Shown: positions 42,126-50,873, counted from the first letter of the stretch. The stretch: 64,000 nucleotides of DNA from Clostridia bacterium (GCA_017524725.1 JAFXUZ010000075.1:1-64000), one strand, 5' to 3'. Translations and numbers: made by a program. Notes: a model not told the origin generated them from the letters alone.

Positions 42126-42824
42126 TCATTTTTCGTTCAGCAGCGTCCTGTACAATTGCAGCAGCGCCGCACCCAGGATAACGCCGCCCATGATGTCGGT
42201 GACCCAGTGGACGCCGGACATCAGGCGGCAGAGCACCGTCATGAAGCCGACGAAGCACAGCGCCGCGATGCCGATGAGGCGCAGTTCGCGGCGGATCTTC
42301 AGCCGGCTGAGGAAAATAGCCGCGCCGCCGGCGGCGCAGACGGCCAGGAGGGTGTGGGTGGATGGATAGCTGGCCTCCAGCCCTTCCTTCAGGATGACCG
42401 GGCGCCAGTTGAGCTTCAGGACCTCAAACAGGAGGTAGAAGAACATCATGGCGATCATCAGAAGGCAGAAACAGCTCAGGTCCCGGTCGATATTGCGGAT
42501 GCCCCGGCGGCTGACGGCCTGCCACACCGCCCAGAGGCACAGAGCGCCTCCGGCGAGGATACAGACGTAGCCCAGGTATTTGGACAGCTTGTACCAGGTG
42601 CCGGAATACCCCAGGGCGTCGGAAGCGGCGATGTTCAGAGACGAGAAACCGACGGAGATCTCCTCCCCGGGCGTGACGGTGCCGTCGGCCGCCACCACCT
42701 TGACCGGCGCCTTGCCTGTGCCGGCCACCTTGACCAGAACGGTGAACAGGATAAAGACGATCATCAGGGCACATCCGATCATGTATCCCCTTTGGACGCG
42801 CGCCCTTGCGGCGGTCCTTGACAT
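42126..42824 (-). CDS. PAP2-family membrane phosphatase
   Basis: A 232-residue protein with about six TM segments. PAP2 motif 2 is PSTH (residues near 154) and motif 3 is CRLMSGVHWVTD (R-x5-H-x3-D), with Cys in place of the usual Ser. Motif 1 is degenerate (KLNWRP rather than K-x6-RP). Members remove phosphate from lipid phosphates such as undecaprenyl pyrophosphate or phosphatidic acid. A loop between the first two TM segments (about 38-75) is longer than usual. It stands alone between promoters of other units. Confidence 0.8.
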   Translation of the reverse strand: MSRTAARARVQRGYMIGCALMIVFILFTVLVKVAGTGKAPVKVVAADGTVTPGEEISVGFSSLNIAASDALGYSGTWYKLSKYLGYVCILAGGALCLWAVWQAVSRRGIRNIDRDLSCFCLLMIAMMFFYLLFEVLKLNWRPVILKEGLEASYPSTHTLLAVCAAGGAAIFLSRLKIRRELRLIGIAALCFVGFMTVLCRLMSGVHWVTDIMGGVILGAALLQLYRTLLNEK

Positions 42825-42980
42825 AATGCATCAGCTCCTTTCGAAAATCATTCCAAAGTATACATGAAAACGGGAGACGATGCAAGGACGGTTTTGAAGA
42901 GCTTGGGGAAGGCCGTTTGCCAATGCCTTTTCGCCCGGGGAGAAACCGGGACCGGCCGGTCAGATGGGCGCTAAACGCTT

Positions 42981-43009
42981 TTGACATTCTTCTTCCGATG
43001 CGGTACCAT
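42981..43009 (+). promoter_or_regulatory. Promoter of the YlmH-like gene
   Basis: TTGACA (42981-42986), 17 bases, TACCAT (43004-43009), 31 bases before the ATG. Confidence 0.6.
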
Positions 43010-43040
43010 GTCCGTAAAGCAGTCGGAAGGAGCTTGAGGC

Positions 43041-43787
43041 ATGGACGGCGGCATGGAACTTTTGAAAAAGCGGCTGAAGGAAATGTCCGCGCTGGCGGAG
43101 CGCACCGGGAGGGACCGATACCTGGGTTTTTTGACCCCGGCGGAGGCGGGCCTGGCAAGGGAAATGACGGTTCGGGGCGAAATCAAAAACGCTTCGTTCT
43201 TCGGCGGGTATGAGGACGCCGAAAGGCTGATGGCGCGCTTTTCCGGCGGGGAGGAGGAGGCGGACTGGCCCATCGCCTGCGTCCTCATCCGCCCCAGGAG
43301 CGAAAAATTCGCCGAGGACCTGACCCACCGGGACCTGCTGGGCGCCCTGATGGCTTTGGGCGTGGAAAGGGACGTGCTGGGGGATTTGAGGATCCGGGAC
43401 AAAAAATGCTGGTGCTTCTGCCGCAGGGAGATGGCCGGGCATATCCTGTCTCTGGAGGAGGTGCGCCGCACTCCGGTCAAATGCGGGATCACAGAGGATA
43501 TCGCCGGCATCCCGCCCCTGCAGCTCAGGACGGAGCGCTTCACCGCGGCCAGCGAAAGGATCGACGCCGTGGTGTCGGAAGTTTGCGGGGTGAGCCGCGC
43601 CGCCGCCTCGGAACTGTGCCGGGGGGAGAAGGTGTTCCTGAACGGCTGCGTCCAGACAGATCCGTCAAGGAAGCTGAAGGAAGGGGACGTTTTCAGCGTC
43701 CGCGGGCAGGGCAAGTTCCGCTATAACGGCGACAGGGGCCTGAGCAAAAAGGGGAGGATGATCCTGGAGGTCGGCCGGTACGTCTGA
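43041..43787 (+). CDS. ylmH: S4-domain RNA-binding protein, YlmH family
   Basis: A 248-residue protein. The N-terminal part (about 20-160) contains FLTPAEAGLAREM, SFFGGYEDAERLM, THRDLLGALMALGVERDVLGDLRI as in YlmH. The C-terminal S4 domain (about 175-240) is ERIDAVVSEVCGVSRAAASELCRGEKVFLNG...LKEGDVFSVRGQGKFRY. Homologues bind stalled 50S subunits and take part in a ribosome rescue pathway, as RqcH does. It usually sits in the division cluster next to sepF; here it stands alone. The ribosome site AAGGAG precedes the ATG. Confidence 0.88.
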   Translation: MDGGMELLKKRLKEMSALAERTGRDRYLGFLTPAEAGLAREMTVRGEIKNASFFGGYEDAERLMARFSGGEEEADWPIACVLIRPRSEKFAEDLTHRDLLGALMALGVERDVLGDLRIRDKKCWCFCRREMAGHILSLEEVRRTPVKCGITEDIAGIPPLQLRTERFTAASERIDAVVSEVCGVSRAAASELCRGEKVFLNGCVQTDPSRKLKEGDVFSVRGQGKFRYNGDRGLSKKGRMILEVGRYV

Positions 43788-43818
43788 CGCGGACTGTGTA
43801 TATTTTTTGTACCGCGGG

Positions 43819-43846
43819 TTGCAAAAAAAACGAACCCTGCTATAAT
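43819..43846 (+). promoter_or_regulatory. Promoter of folT
   Basis: TTGCAA (43819-43824), 16 bases, TATAAT (43841-43846). Transcription would start near 43853, at the riboswitch. Confidence 0.75.
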
Positions 43847-43853
43847 AGCGGCG

Positions 43854-43950
43854 TACAGAGTAGGGCAGTCTGCGTGAAGTGCTCCCGGACGGGGTTGATG
43901 CTCGGGGGACGAAGGCGGAAGCCGCGGTAGGCCGCCCGCACCCGCTGGTC
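43854..43950 (+). ncRNA. THF (tetrahydrofolate) riboswitch
   Basis: The conserved blocks of the class I folT motif are in order: AGAGTAG, TGCGTGAAGTG, a GGGG/CCCC-type arm, GGACGAAG, GCGGTAGG and GCACCCGCT. The aptamer binds reduced folates and controls uptake genes in Bacillota. It lies directly upstream of folT, as expected. The edges are approximate. Confidence 0.88.
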
Positions 43951-43961
43951 ACATTTGGGTC

Positions 43962-44010
43962 AAAAAACCTCCTTGTGCGGCTTGTGCATGCTCTGAAAGG
44001 AGGTTTTTTT
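43962..44010 (+). promoter_or_regulatory. Expression platform hiding the folT ribosome site
   Basis: AAAAAACCTCCTT (43962-43974) can pair over 13 bp with AAGGAGGTTTTTT (43997-44009). The right arm contains the ribosome site AAGGAGG 7 bases before the ATG. The same stem ends in a T run, so control could be by blocked translation, by termination, or both. Confidence 0.8.
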
Positions 44011-45069
44011 ATGTCCGGAAAAAGCAAAGACGGGAAGCAGACCATATTTTCAAAGGCTTACTGGCTGAAGGCAGCGGGCGAACTTAAAAAACCGCAGGTG
44101 CTGGTGTTCGCCGCCCTGATGATCGCCCTCCGTGTGGCGCTCAAGCCCGTGGGCATCAATATCGCGGCGGACCTGAGGATCAATACCGCCTTTCTGATCA
44201 ACGCCTTCGGCGCCATGGTCTTCGGGCCGGTGGTGGCGGCCCTGGCGGCGGCGGTATCGGATACCCTGGGCTGCATCCTGTTCCCAACGGGGCCCTATTT
44301 TTTCCCGTTCATTTTTGTGGAGATCGCCGGATCGGTGATCTTCGCCCTCTTCCTGTACCGGACGAAGATCACCGTGGCCAAAGTGATCATGTCCCGCTTC
44401 TGCATCGATTTTTTTGTGAACATTGTCCTGCAGACCCCGATCATGATGCTGTATTACGACGTGATGCTGGGGAAATACTATGCGCCGCTGGACCTTCTGC
44501 GCATCGTAAAGAACCTGGCACTGTTCCCGCTGGAATCGGTGGTGCTGGCGGTCTTCCTGCGGGTGACGGTGCCGCCGCTGAAGGGCCTGGGATATGTGGC
44601 GTCGGACGTCGGCGCCCTGCGCTTTACGAAAAAGAGCGTTTGCCTGCTCGCCGCGCTCACTTTACTCGGTGCGGCCTCGGTGGGCGGGTATTACGTGTAT
44701 CATTACAACAGCACCTCCCTCAGCGCCTCCTATACCGCCGACGAGCGCGCGGAGAGGAACGCGGCCTTGGGCAGCGTCGTCTATGCCCGCCATCCCGACT
44801 GGTCCGCGGAGGAAACGGTAACGGTGGTGGAAAGCGCCCTTCCGCGATTCGGGACGAATGAGGTCACCTATTCCTGCGCGGTCTACCGGGCGGATACGGA
44901 GGCCGTCGCCGAAAGGGCCGCCGGGGGCGGGGCCGGCATGGAGACCGTGCGGGGGTATTCAAAGACCAAGGCCAGGAACGACGAATGCCTCACGTTCCTC
45001 CTGCAGGCCGACGTGAAGCTGGACGGAAAGACCGGCGAGGTGCTGTCCTACACAGAGACGGAGAAATGA
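44011..45069 (+). CDS. folT: Folate ECF transporter S component FolT with extracytoplasmic C-terminal extension
   Basis: A 352-residue protein. Residues about 25-200 are a typical six-TM FolT (VLVFAALMIALRVALKPVGINIAADLRINTAFLINAFGAMVFGPVVA, DTLGCILFPTGPYFFPFIFVEI). It captures folate and works with a shared EcfAA'T module, not in this window. Beyond the usual end, one more TM segment (about 212-235) leads to a soluble tail of about 115 residues (YTADERAERNAALGS..., LLQADVKLDGKTGEVLSYTETEK) not found in ordinary FolT of about 170-180 residues. The frame is open throughout. The THF riboswitch supports folate as the ligand. Confidence 0.88.
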   Translation: MSGKSKDGKQTIFSKAYWLKAAGELKKPQVLVFAALMIALRVALKPVGINIAADLRINTAFLINAFGAMVFGPVVAALAAAVSDTLGCILFPTGPYFFPFIFVEIAGSVIFALFLYRTKITVAKVIMSRFCIDFFVNIVLQTPIMMLYYDVMLGKYYAPLDLLRIVKNLALFPLESVVLAVFLRVTVPPLKGLGYVASDVGALRFTKKSVCLLAALTLLGAASVGGYYVYHYNSTSLSASYTADERAERNAALGSVVYARHPDWSAEETVTVVESALPRFGTNEVTYSCAVYRADTEAVAERAAGGGAGMETVRGYSKTKARNDECLTFLLQADVKLDGKTGEVLSYTETEK

Positions 45070-45083
45070 CATGCCCATTTAAA

Positions 45084-45127
45084 CAGGATCCCGGAAAAGC
45101 TGCTCGCTTTTCCGGGATCCTGCATTT
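45084..45127. terminator. Long terminator hairpin between folT and the YhcH-like gene
   Basis: CAGGATCCCGGAAAAGC (45084-45100) pairs perfectly over 17 bp with 45106-45122, followed by CATTTTT on the forward strand and TTTAAAT on the reverse. It probably serves both converging genes. Confidence 0.85.
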
Positions 45128-45132
45128 TTCCG

Positions 45133-45591
45133 TCAGTCCAGCCGTACCTTGGCTACGGCTTTTTTCACATGCCGTTCGCTTCCGGAGGGCGCGATGCCGG
45201 GTTTGTGGGCGTCCTGGGGGAAGAGGATCATCATTTCGCCCTTATTCAGGGTGCAGCGCCTTTCGGAAGGGCTGTCGAGGAACTGGACGTCCTTTCCCTC
45301 GGGGCAGGGGACGAGCACCCGGGCCTCCTCGGTGGGGCCGAACCCGATCACCTCGCGGCCGCTGATGGGCATCTGGATGTCGGCGTAACGGAAATGGCTT
45401 TCCCATTTGCCCTCTTCCCAGTCCTTCAGGTCCGCTTCCTGGACCATCACATACACCCTGTCCCCGTCGACGACGTAATTGCCGACGGGCAGGTCTTTAA
45501 GGTCGTCCCTTTTCAGGAATTCCAGGGCTTTTGCAAAGCCGCTTCCGAGACATGAATAGGTATCCGCGTGGGAGATGTGGTCAAGGATCAT
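45133..45591 (-). CDS. YhcH/YjgK/YiaL family cupin-like protein
   Basis: A 152-residue protein of normal length for DUF386. Typical features are WESHFRYADIQMPISGREVIGF and an FPQDAHKPGIA block with His and Glu residues that bind metal in the double-stranded beta-helix fold, and a KKAVAKVRL ending. Members are linked to sialic acid and other sugar metabolism as possible anomerases or isomerases. It follows tex on the same strand by 69 bases with AAAGGAGG in between, so the two may be co-transcribed although unrelated in role. Confidence 0.87.
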   Translation of the reverse strand: MILDHISHADTYSCLGSGFAKALEFLKRDDLKDLPVGNYVVDGDRVYVMVQEADLKDWEEGKWESHFRYADIQMPISGREVIGFGPTEEARVLVPCPEGKDVQFLDSPSERRCTLNKGEMMILFPQDAHKPGIAPSGSERHVKKAVAKVRLD

Positions 45592-45660
45592 GTTTCTGCC
45601 TCCTTTTAAAATTCCGCGCCGCGCGCGTCCGTATGTTGTTCCGGCGGGAAAAATTTACTG

Positions 45661-47817
45661 TCAGGCGCCTTCCGGGCCGATCATGCTCAGGGAGATCCGC
45701 TGTTTTTTTTCGTCCACGCCCAAAACCCACACCCTGACGATATCGCCGGTGGATACCGCCTGGCTGGGATGGCGGATGTATTCTTTGGACATGCGGCTGA
45801 TGTGCACCAGGCCGTCCTGGTGGACGCCGATATCCACGAAAGCGCCGAAATCCACCACGTTGCGGACGGTGCCGGTCAACTCCATCCCGGGCTTCAGGTC
45901 GCTGATGCTCATGACGTCGGTCCGAAGAATGGGGGCGGGCAGGTCGTCCCGGGGATCCCGGCCGGGCTTTTCCATTTCGCTCAGGATATCGTTCAGGGTG
46001 ATCAGCCCGAGGCCTGTTTCACGGGAAAGCCGCTGGGTGCCGTAGGCGGCGGCCCGTTTGCGGATGTCGGGGACGCCGCCGCGGATGGCGCTTTCCTCGA
46101 CCCCCAGGGCAGTCAGGACGGCTTTGGCCGGGGCGTAGCTTTCGGGATGCACCGCCGTGGCGTCCAGGGGCTCCGGGCTTTCGAGGAAGCGCAGGAAGCC
46201 CGCGCACTGCTCAAAAGCCTTGGGACCAAGCTTTGGCACTTTTTTGAGCTGGGCGCGGCTGTACAGCCCGTTTTCCTCCCGGTAGCGGACGATGCCCTGG
46301 GCCAGGGCCGGGCCGATGCCGGCCACGTGGCTCAAAAGGCTGGCCGACGCCGTGGAGGCCTCCACTCCCACGGAGTTCACGCACCTTTCCACCACGCCGT
46401 CCAGGGCGGCGGACAGGGCTTTCTGGTCCAGGTCGTGCTGGTACTGGCCCACGCCGATGGACCGGGGATCGATCTTGCACAGTTCCGCCAGGGGATCCTG
46501 CATGCGGCGGGCGATGGAGACCGCGCTGCGCAGGGAAACGTCGAAATCGGGAAATTCCTCGGCCCCCAGCTTGGAGGCGCTGTAGACGCTGGCCCCGGCC
46601 TCGCTGACGATGGTATAGGCGACGCCCGCGGGAAGCTCCTTCAAAAGCTCCGCGATGAACTGTTCGCTTTCCCTGGAGGCGGTGCCGTTGCCGATGGCGA
46701 TGGCGGTGATATGGTATTTTTCCACCCAGCCCTTGATCAGCCTCGCGGCTTCCTCCCGCCCGCGGGTCATGCCGGGAATGGTGAAATGTCCAACGCCTGT
46801 GGCAAGCACCTTGCCGTTTTCGTCCACGACGCACAGTTTGCAGCCGGTGCGGAAGCCGGGATCCACGCCCAGGGTCACCTTGCCCCGGATGGGGGGCTGC
46901 ATCAGGAGGGAATAGAGATTGTCGGCGAAGACCCTGACAGCGGCGGTCCCGGCTTTTTCGGTCATTTCGGAGCGGATGTCCCTTTCCAGGGAGGGGAAGA
47001 GCAGGCGCTTCCAGGCGTCCCGCACGGCCTCCTCCATCTGCTCCCGGGCGTTTCCCCTGCCGGGATAGCGGGCGGAGATCAGAGAGAGGATCTTTTCGTC
47101 GTCGCACAGGAGGCTGACCTTCAGGAAGCCTTCCTTTTCGCCCCGGTCCATGGCCAGCACCCGATGGCCCGGCATGGAGGATACCGCTTCCTTCCGGTCG
47201 TAGTACATGGCGTAGACGCTGTCTTCCTCTTTGGCGGCCTTGCAGTGCACCGTGCCGCGGCGCCTGAGTTCCTCCCGCACCCTGCCGCGCAGGTCCGCAT
47301 CGTCGCTGATCATTTCGGCAATGATATCCCGGGCGCCCTGCAGGGCGCTTTCCGCGTCGGGCACGTCCTTTTCCGGGCTGATATAGCCCTCGGCCAGTTC
47401 CTCCGGGGTCTTTGCACAGGAGGGGGGAAAGGCGATCAGGGCGGCAGCCAGGCCTTCCAGGCCCTTTTCCCTGGCAACGGAGGCGCGGGTGCGCCGCTTG
47501 GGACGGTAGGGACGGTACAGGTCCTCCAGCTGGGTGGCCGTGGCGGCGCTCCGAATGCCGGAGAGCACTTTTTCATCGGTGATCCCCAGGGTTTCCAGGG
47601 AGTGCAGGATCTCCTCGCGGCGTTTGTCCAGGCTGCGGAGCTGAAGGAGGCGCTCGGAAAGGGCGCGCAGCACCTGGTCGTCCAGGGATCCGGTGGCTTC
47701 CTTGCGGTAGCGGGCGATAAAGGGAACGGTGTTGCCTTCGTCCAGCAATTGTACGGCGCGGTCCACCCGGCCCCGGTCCAAACTGAATTCAGAAGCGATG
47801 GCGGCGTTGATGTCCAT
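45661..47817 (-). CDS. tex: Tex family S1 RNA-binding protein
   Basis: A 718-residue protein of normal length. It has the N-terminal HtH region (AIASEFSLDRGRVDRAVQLLDEGNTVPFIARYRKE), a YqgF-like nuclease-fold domain (LGVDPGFRTGCKLCVVDENGKVL), the helix-hairpin-helix (HVAGIGPALAQGIVRYREENG) and a C-terminal S1 domain (about 645-711: LKPGMELTGTVRNVVDFGAFVDIGVHQDGLVHISRMS). Tex is a conserved nucleic-acid-binding factor related to eukaryotic Spt6. The ATG at 47817 was chosen over a longer frame because it fits the family start and has GGAGGG upstream. Confidence 0.95.
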   Translation of the reverse strand: MDINAAIASEFSLDRGRVDRAVQLLDEGNTVPFIARYRKEATGSLDDQVLRALSERLLQLRSLDKRREEILHSLETLGITDEKVLSGIRSAATATQLEDLYRPYRPKRRTRASVAREKGLEGLAAALIAFPPSCAKTPEELAEGYISPEKDVPDAESALQGARDIIAEMISDDADLRGRVREELRRRGTVHCKAAKEEDSVYAMYYDRKEAVSSMPGHRVLAMDRGEKEGFLKVSLLCDDEKILSLISARYPGRGNAREQMEEAVRDAWKRLLFPSLERDIRSEMTEKAGTAAVRVFADNLYSLLMQPPIRGKVTLGVDPGFRTGCKLCVVDENGKVLATGVGHFTIPGMTRGREEAARLIKGWVEKYHITAIAIGNGTASRESEQFIAELLKELPAGVAYTIVSEAGASVYSASKLGAEEFPDFDVSLRSAVSIARRMQDPLAELCKIDPRSIGVGQYQHDLDQKALSAALDGVVERCVNSVGVEASTASASLLSHVAGIGPALAQGIVRYREENGLYSRAQLKKVPKLGPKAFEQCAGFLRFLESPEPLDATAVHPESYAPAKAVLTALGVEESAIRGGVPDIRKRAAAYGTQRLSRETGLGLITLNDILSEMEKPGRDPRDDLPAPILRTDVMSISDLKPGMELTGTVRNVVDFGAFVDIGVHQDGLVHISRMSKEYIRHPSQAVSTGDIVRVWVLGVDEKKQRISLSMIGPEGA

Positions 47818-48002
47818 GGAGTCCCTCCGAGTCAAATTCGTTCTGCGTACATTATTGTAGTCTCGGCGGGGGCGTTTGGCAAGCGGCGGAGGACGGAAGG
47901 GGCGCTGCATTTTCGCCTTAGGCGCTATTTTTTTATTGACAGGACGCAAAATAAGCGCAACAATATAAATATGTTATAAAAAAGGCGGAAGGAGCGATCC
48001 CT

Positions 48003-49097
48003 TTGAAGCCCGAGATCACCAAAATCGTCATAACAGGCGGCCCCTGCGCCGGCAAGACCACCGCTATGAGCTGGATACAGAACGCCTTCACATCCATGGG
48101 CTACACCGTGCTGTTTGTCCCCGAGACGGCCACGGAGTTCATCGGCGGCGGCGTGGCCCCCTGGACCTGCGGCTCCAACCGGGATTATCAATTGGTGCAG
48201 GTCAGCCTGCAGATCACCAAGGAAAAGCTGTTCGAGCAGGCGGCCAGGACCATGCCGGCGGAAAAGATCCTGATCGTGTGCGACCGGGGCGTGCTTGACA
48301 ACAAGGCCTATATGACGCCGGAGGAATTCGCCTTTGTGACGGGCGAACTGAAGGTGAACGAGGTGGAGCTCAGGGACGGCTACGATGCGGTGTTCCACCT
48401 GGTGACCGCCGCCAAAGGCGCCGAGGAATTCTATACCACCGCCAACAACCAGGCCCGGATCGAGACCGTCCAGCAGGCCTGCGAGCTGGACGACAAGCTG
48501 CTGGCCTCCTGGACCGGGCATCCCCACCTGAGGGTCATCGACAACGCCACGGATTTCGAGGTGAAGATGCGCCGCCTGATCGGCGAGATCTCCGCCTGTT
48601 TAGGCCAGCCGGGGATCATGGATACCCGGAGGAAATACCTGATCGAATATCCCGACATCGCCTACCTTGAGGGACTGCCAAGCTGCCGCAAGGTGGAGAT
48701 CATCCAGACTTACCTCCACTCCGGGGAAAGCGGCGAGCGCCGGGTGGGCCAGAGGGGCGTGGACGGGCATTATATTTATTACGAGACCATCCTGATGGGC
48801 GGCGGCCCCAAGGCTATCGAGGTGGAGCGCCGCCTGACGCAGAACCAGTACCTGACCCTCCTGATGGAGGCTGATACCTCCCTGAGGCAGATCCGCAAGA
48901 CACGCTACTGCCTGACGTGGAAAAACCAGTATTTCGAGATCGACATCTATCCCTTCTGGCAGGACCGGGCCATCGCCGAGATCGAGATGAGCGACAAGGA
49001 GACCCGGATCATTTTCCCGGACGCGATCCATGTGATCCGGGAAGTGACTGACGAAAAGGAATACAAAAACGCGGCCCTGGCCGGGAAAACAGTCTGA
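48003..49097 (+). CDS. AAA_28 P-loop kinase-like domain fused to a CYTH/TTM domain
   Basis: A 364-residue protein. The N-terminal half has Walker A GGPCAGKTT, FVPETATEFIGGG, VCDRGVLDNKAYM and a QARIETVQQACELD block, as in NadR-like AAA_28 ATPases. The C-terminal half (about 200-355) is a CYTH triphosphate-tunnel domain: KYLIEYPD, VEIIQTYL, RRVGQRG, EVERRLTQNQY, IRKTRYCLTW, YFEIDIYPFW, AEIEMSD. The alternating charged strands that bind triphosphates are present. It starts with TTG (48003) with AAGGAG 8 bases upstream; no ATG fits. The stop abuts the ATG of the cyclo-ligase gene. The substrate is unknown. Confidence 0.8.
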   Translation: MKPEITKIVITGGPCAGKTTAMSWIQNAFTSMGYTVLFVPETATEFIGGGVAPWTCGSNRDYQLVQVSLQITKEKLFEQAARTMPAEKILIVCDRGVLDNKAYMTPEEFAFVTGELKVNEVELRDGYDAVFHLVTAAKGAEEFYTTANNQARIETVQQACELDDKLLASWTGHPHLRVIDNATDFEVKMRRLIGEISACLGQPGIMDTRRKYLIEYPDIAYLEGLPSCRKVEIIQTYLHSGESGERRVGQRGVDGHYIYYETILMGGGPKAIEVERRLTQNQYLTLLMEADTSLRQIRKTRYCLTWKNQYFEIDIYPFWQDRAIAEIEMSDKETRIIFPDAIHVIREVTDEKEYKNAALAGKTV

Positions 49098-49655
49098 ATG
49101 GACTGCCGGGAGGAAAAACGCCGCCTGAGGCGCGCACTGAAAGAAAAGCTGCAGGAGATCTCCCCGGACGCCTGGAGGGAGATCAGCCGCCGGATATGCG
49201 AAAGGCTGATCATATCCTCCGAATACCTCCGGGCCGGGGGGATCTTCTGCTTTGTGGGTTTCGGGGCGGAGATCGACACCCGCCCCTTCCTTTGGCGTGC
49301 CGCCGCGGATGGCAAAAGGGTGTACGTGCCCCGCTGCCGTACGGCGGGGGAAATGGACGCGGTCCTGATCCGGGGGGAAGGGGACCTGTCCTGCGGCATG
49401 TTTGGGATACCGGAGCCGCCCCCGGCCTTCCCGGCAGCGGACCGGGGCGTCATCGACCTTGCGGTGGTGCCGTGCCTTGCGGCGGATGAGGACGCGTGGC
49501 GGCTGGGCCGCGGCGGGGGATATTACGACCGGTTCCTCGAAGGCTTTTCGGGGGATACGGTGCTGGTCTGCCCCGAGGCGCTCGTTCTTCCACGCGTCCC
49601 CCGGGAGGAATGGGACAGGAAATGCGGACGGCTTATCACGGAGGACAGGGGATAA
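49098..49655 (+). CDS. 5-formyltetrahydrofolate cyclo-ligase
   Basis: A 185-residue enzyme converting 5-formyl-THF to 5,10-methenyl-THF with ATP. It has an N-terminal KRRLRRALKEKL basic block, the central GFGAEIDTRPFLWRAAADGKRVYVPR segment and the family signature GRGGGYYDRFL. The usual P(G)xAFD motif is altered to VPCLAADEDAWRLG. It begins right after the stop of the AAA-CYTH gene. With riboswitch-controlled folT 4 kb away it forms a loose folate neighbourhood. Confidence 0.88.
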   Translation: MDCREEKRRLRRALKEKLQEISPDAWREISRRICERLIISSEYLRAGGIFCFVGFGAEIDTRPFLWRAAADGKRVYVPRCRTAGEMDAVLIRGEGDLSCGMFGIPEPPPAFPAADRGVIDLAVVPCLAADEDAWRLGRGGGYYDRFLEGFSGDTVLVCPEALVLPRVPREEWDRKCGRLITEDRG

Positions 49656-49658
49656 ACA

Positions 49659-49700
49659 GAGAGTGAAGAGTGAAGAGTGGAGTTTTGGAACGGATCGGAG
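49659..49700 (+). repeat. Heptamer repeat (RAGAGTG) copy 1 with shared flank
   Basis: The units GAGAGTG, AAGAGTG, AAGAGTG are followed by GAGTTTTGGAACGG. The same heptamers and a TTTTGGAATGG flank occur at 52049-52113, so this is a dispersed repeat. Confidence 0.75.
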
Positions 49701-49709
49701 GTCGGGAAA

Positions 49710-50873
49710 ATGGAAGCCGCGGGAAATGCGATTATTGGGGCGGGAGATGTCCTTGAGCCCCCGACGGGGTATGTGACCTTAGATATGATGGAAAAAGCCG
49801 ACGCGTGGAAGGACCGGGACGAAAGCGCCCTGGCCGCTGTCTTGCGCCGGGCGGAAGACGGGGAGGATATTACGGTGGCCCTGATCGGCGGGTCCATCAC
49901 CATGGGCACCGTTTCTGAGGGCAGCCGGGACGAAGGCTTTCCGGAACGGAAGCCCTACGCGCAGATATTCAGGGAGTGGTGGGAAAAGCGCTTTCCCCGC
50001 GCCCATATCACTTTTGTGAACGCGGGCATCGGCGGCACCGATTCCTACCTGGGGGTGCACCGGGCGGGGAAGGACGTGCTGGATAAAAACCCGGATGCGG
50101 TGCTGGTGGAGTATTCGGTGAACGACGAGCCTGAAGGTTTTTACAGGGAATCCTACGACTGCCTTGTAAGGCATCTCCTGTCCGCCCCTTCACATCCGGC
50201 GGTGATGCTTTTGTTCATGGGGCAGACCAGCCGCGCCACCGCCAGGGACGTGCACGCCGCCGTCGGCAGGGCGTACCGTTTGCCGATGGTGTCCTGTACT
50301 GATGTGTTCAACGCCATGATGGACGGCGGTGTTTTTTCCGCCGGGGAACTGAGCGGGGACGTGGTGCATCCCTCGGCCCTGGGCCACGCGGTGACCGGAG
50401 AGATCCTGTGGCGTTTCCTGAACGGCGTGTACGCCCGCAGGAACGCCGGCGGCGAAGCCGGGCGGCCCGATGTGACGGGGAAGGATAAATACAATGGCGC
50501 AGCCATCCTTACCGGCGCTTCGACCGTACCGGAGGAAATGGGGAGCTTTGTTCCGGGGAGCGAAAACGAATTTTTCCGCCGCGGCTGGACCTCCTTCGCC
50601 GGTGGGGAGGGGATCGTATTCCGGACCTTCTTCAAAAACCTCGGCGTCCTGTACCTTAAAACGGTGGACGGGCTCGGCGGCAAGGCCGACGTCCTGGTGG
50701 ACGGACGGCGCGTATGCACGCTGGATGCCGATTTTACCGGCGGCTGGGGCAACGCGATCACTGCCGCCGAGGTCTGCGCCGGGGCCGCGGACGGGGAGCA
50801 CTATGTAACGGTGCGGCCGACGGAGGCCGGGAAGAAATTTGTGCTGCTGGGGCTGATGGTGTCCCACGGATAA
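49710..50873 (+). CDS. SGNH/GDSL-family hydrolase, probable carbohydrate esterase
   Basis: A 387-residue cytoplasmic protein without signal peptide. Block I is VALIGGSITMG (Ser in GGSIT), block II NAGIGGTDSYLG, block III VEYSVND and block V SGDVVHPSALGH (Asp and His of the triad). After residue 240 a beta-rich accessory domain follows (about 270-385). Family members often deacetylate sugars or xylan oligosaccharides, which would suit the xylan genes in this window, but that is inference. The start at 49710 follows GGAGG; the longer frame begins inside the heptamer repeat. Confidence 0.8.
   Translation: MEAAGNAIIGAGDVLEPPTGYVTLDMMEKADAWKDRDESALAAVLRRAEDGEDITVALIGGSITMGTVSEGSRDEGFPERKPYAQIFREWWEKRFPRAHITFVNAGIGGTDSYLGVHRAGKDVLDKNPDAVLVEYSVNDEPEGFYRESYDCLVRHLLSAPSHPAVMLLFMGQTSRATARDVHAAVGRAYRLPMVSCTDVFNAMMDGGVFSAGELSGDVVHPSALGHAVTGEILWRFLNGVYARRNAGGEAGRPDVTGKDKYNGAAILTGASTVPEEMGSFVPGSENEFFRRGWTSFAGGEGIVFRTFFKNLGVLYLKTVDGLGGKADVLVDGRRVCTLDADFTGGWGNAITAAEVCAGAADGEHYVTVRPTEAGKKFVLLGLMVSHG

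Noticed and set aside
45769..47979. Forward open frame of 736 codons opposite tex
   Set aside because: Tex is unmistakable on the other strand; the forward product is an Ala/Gly/His-rich shadow.
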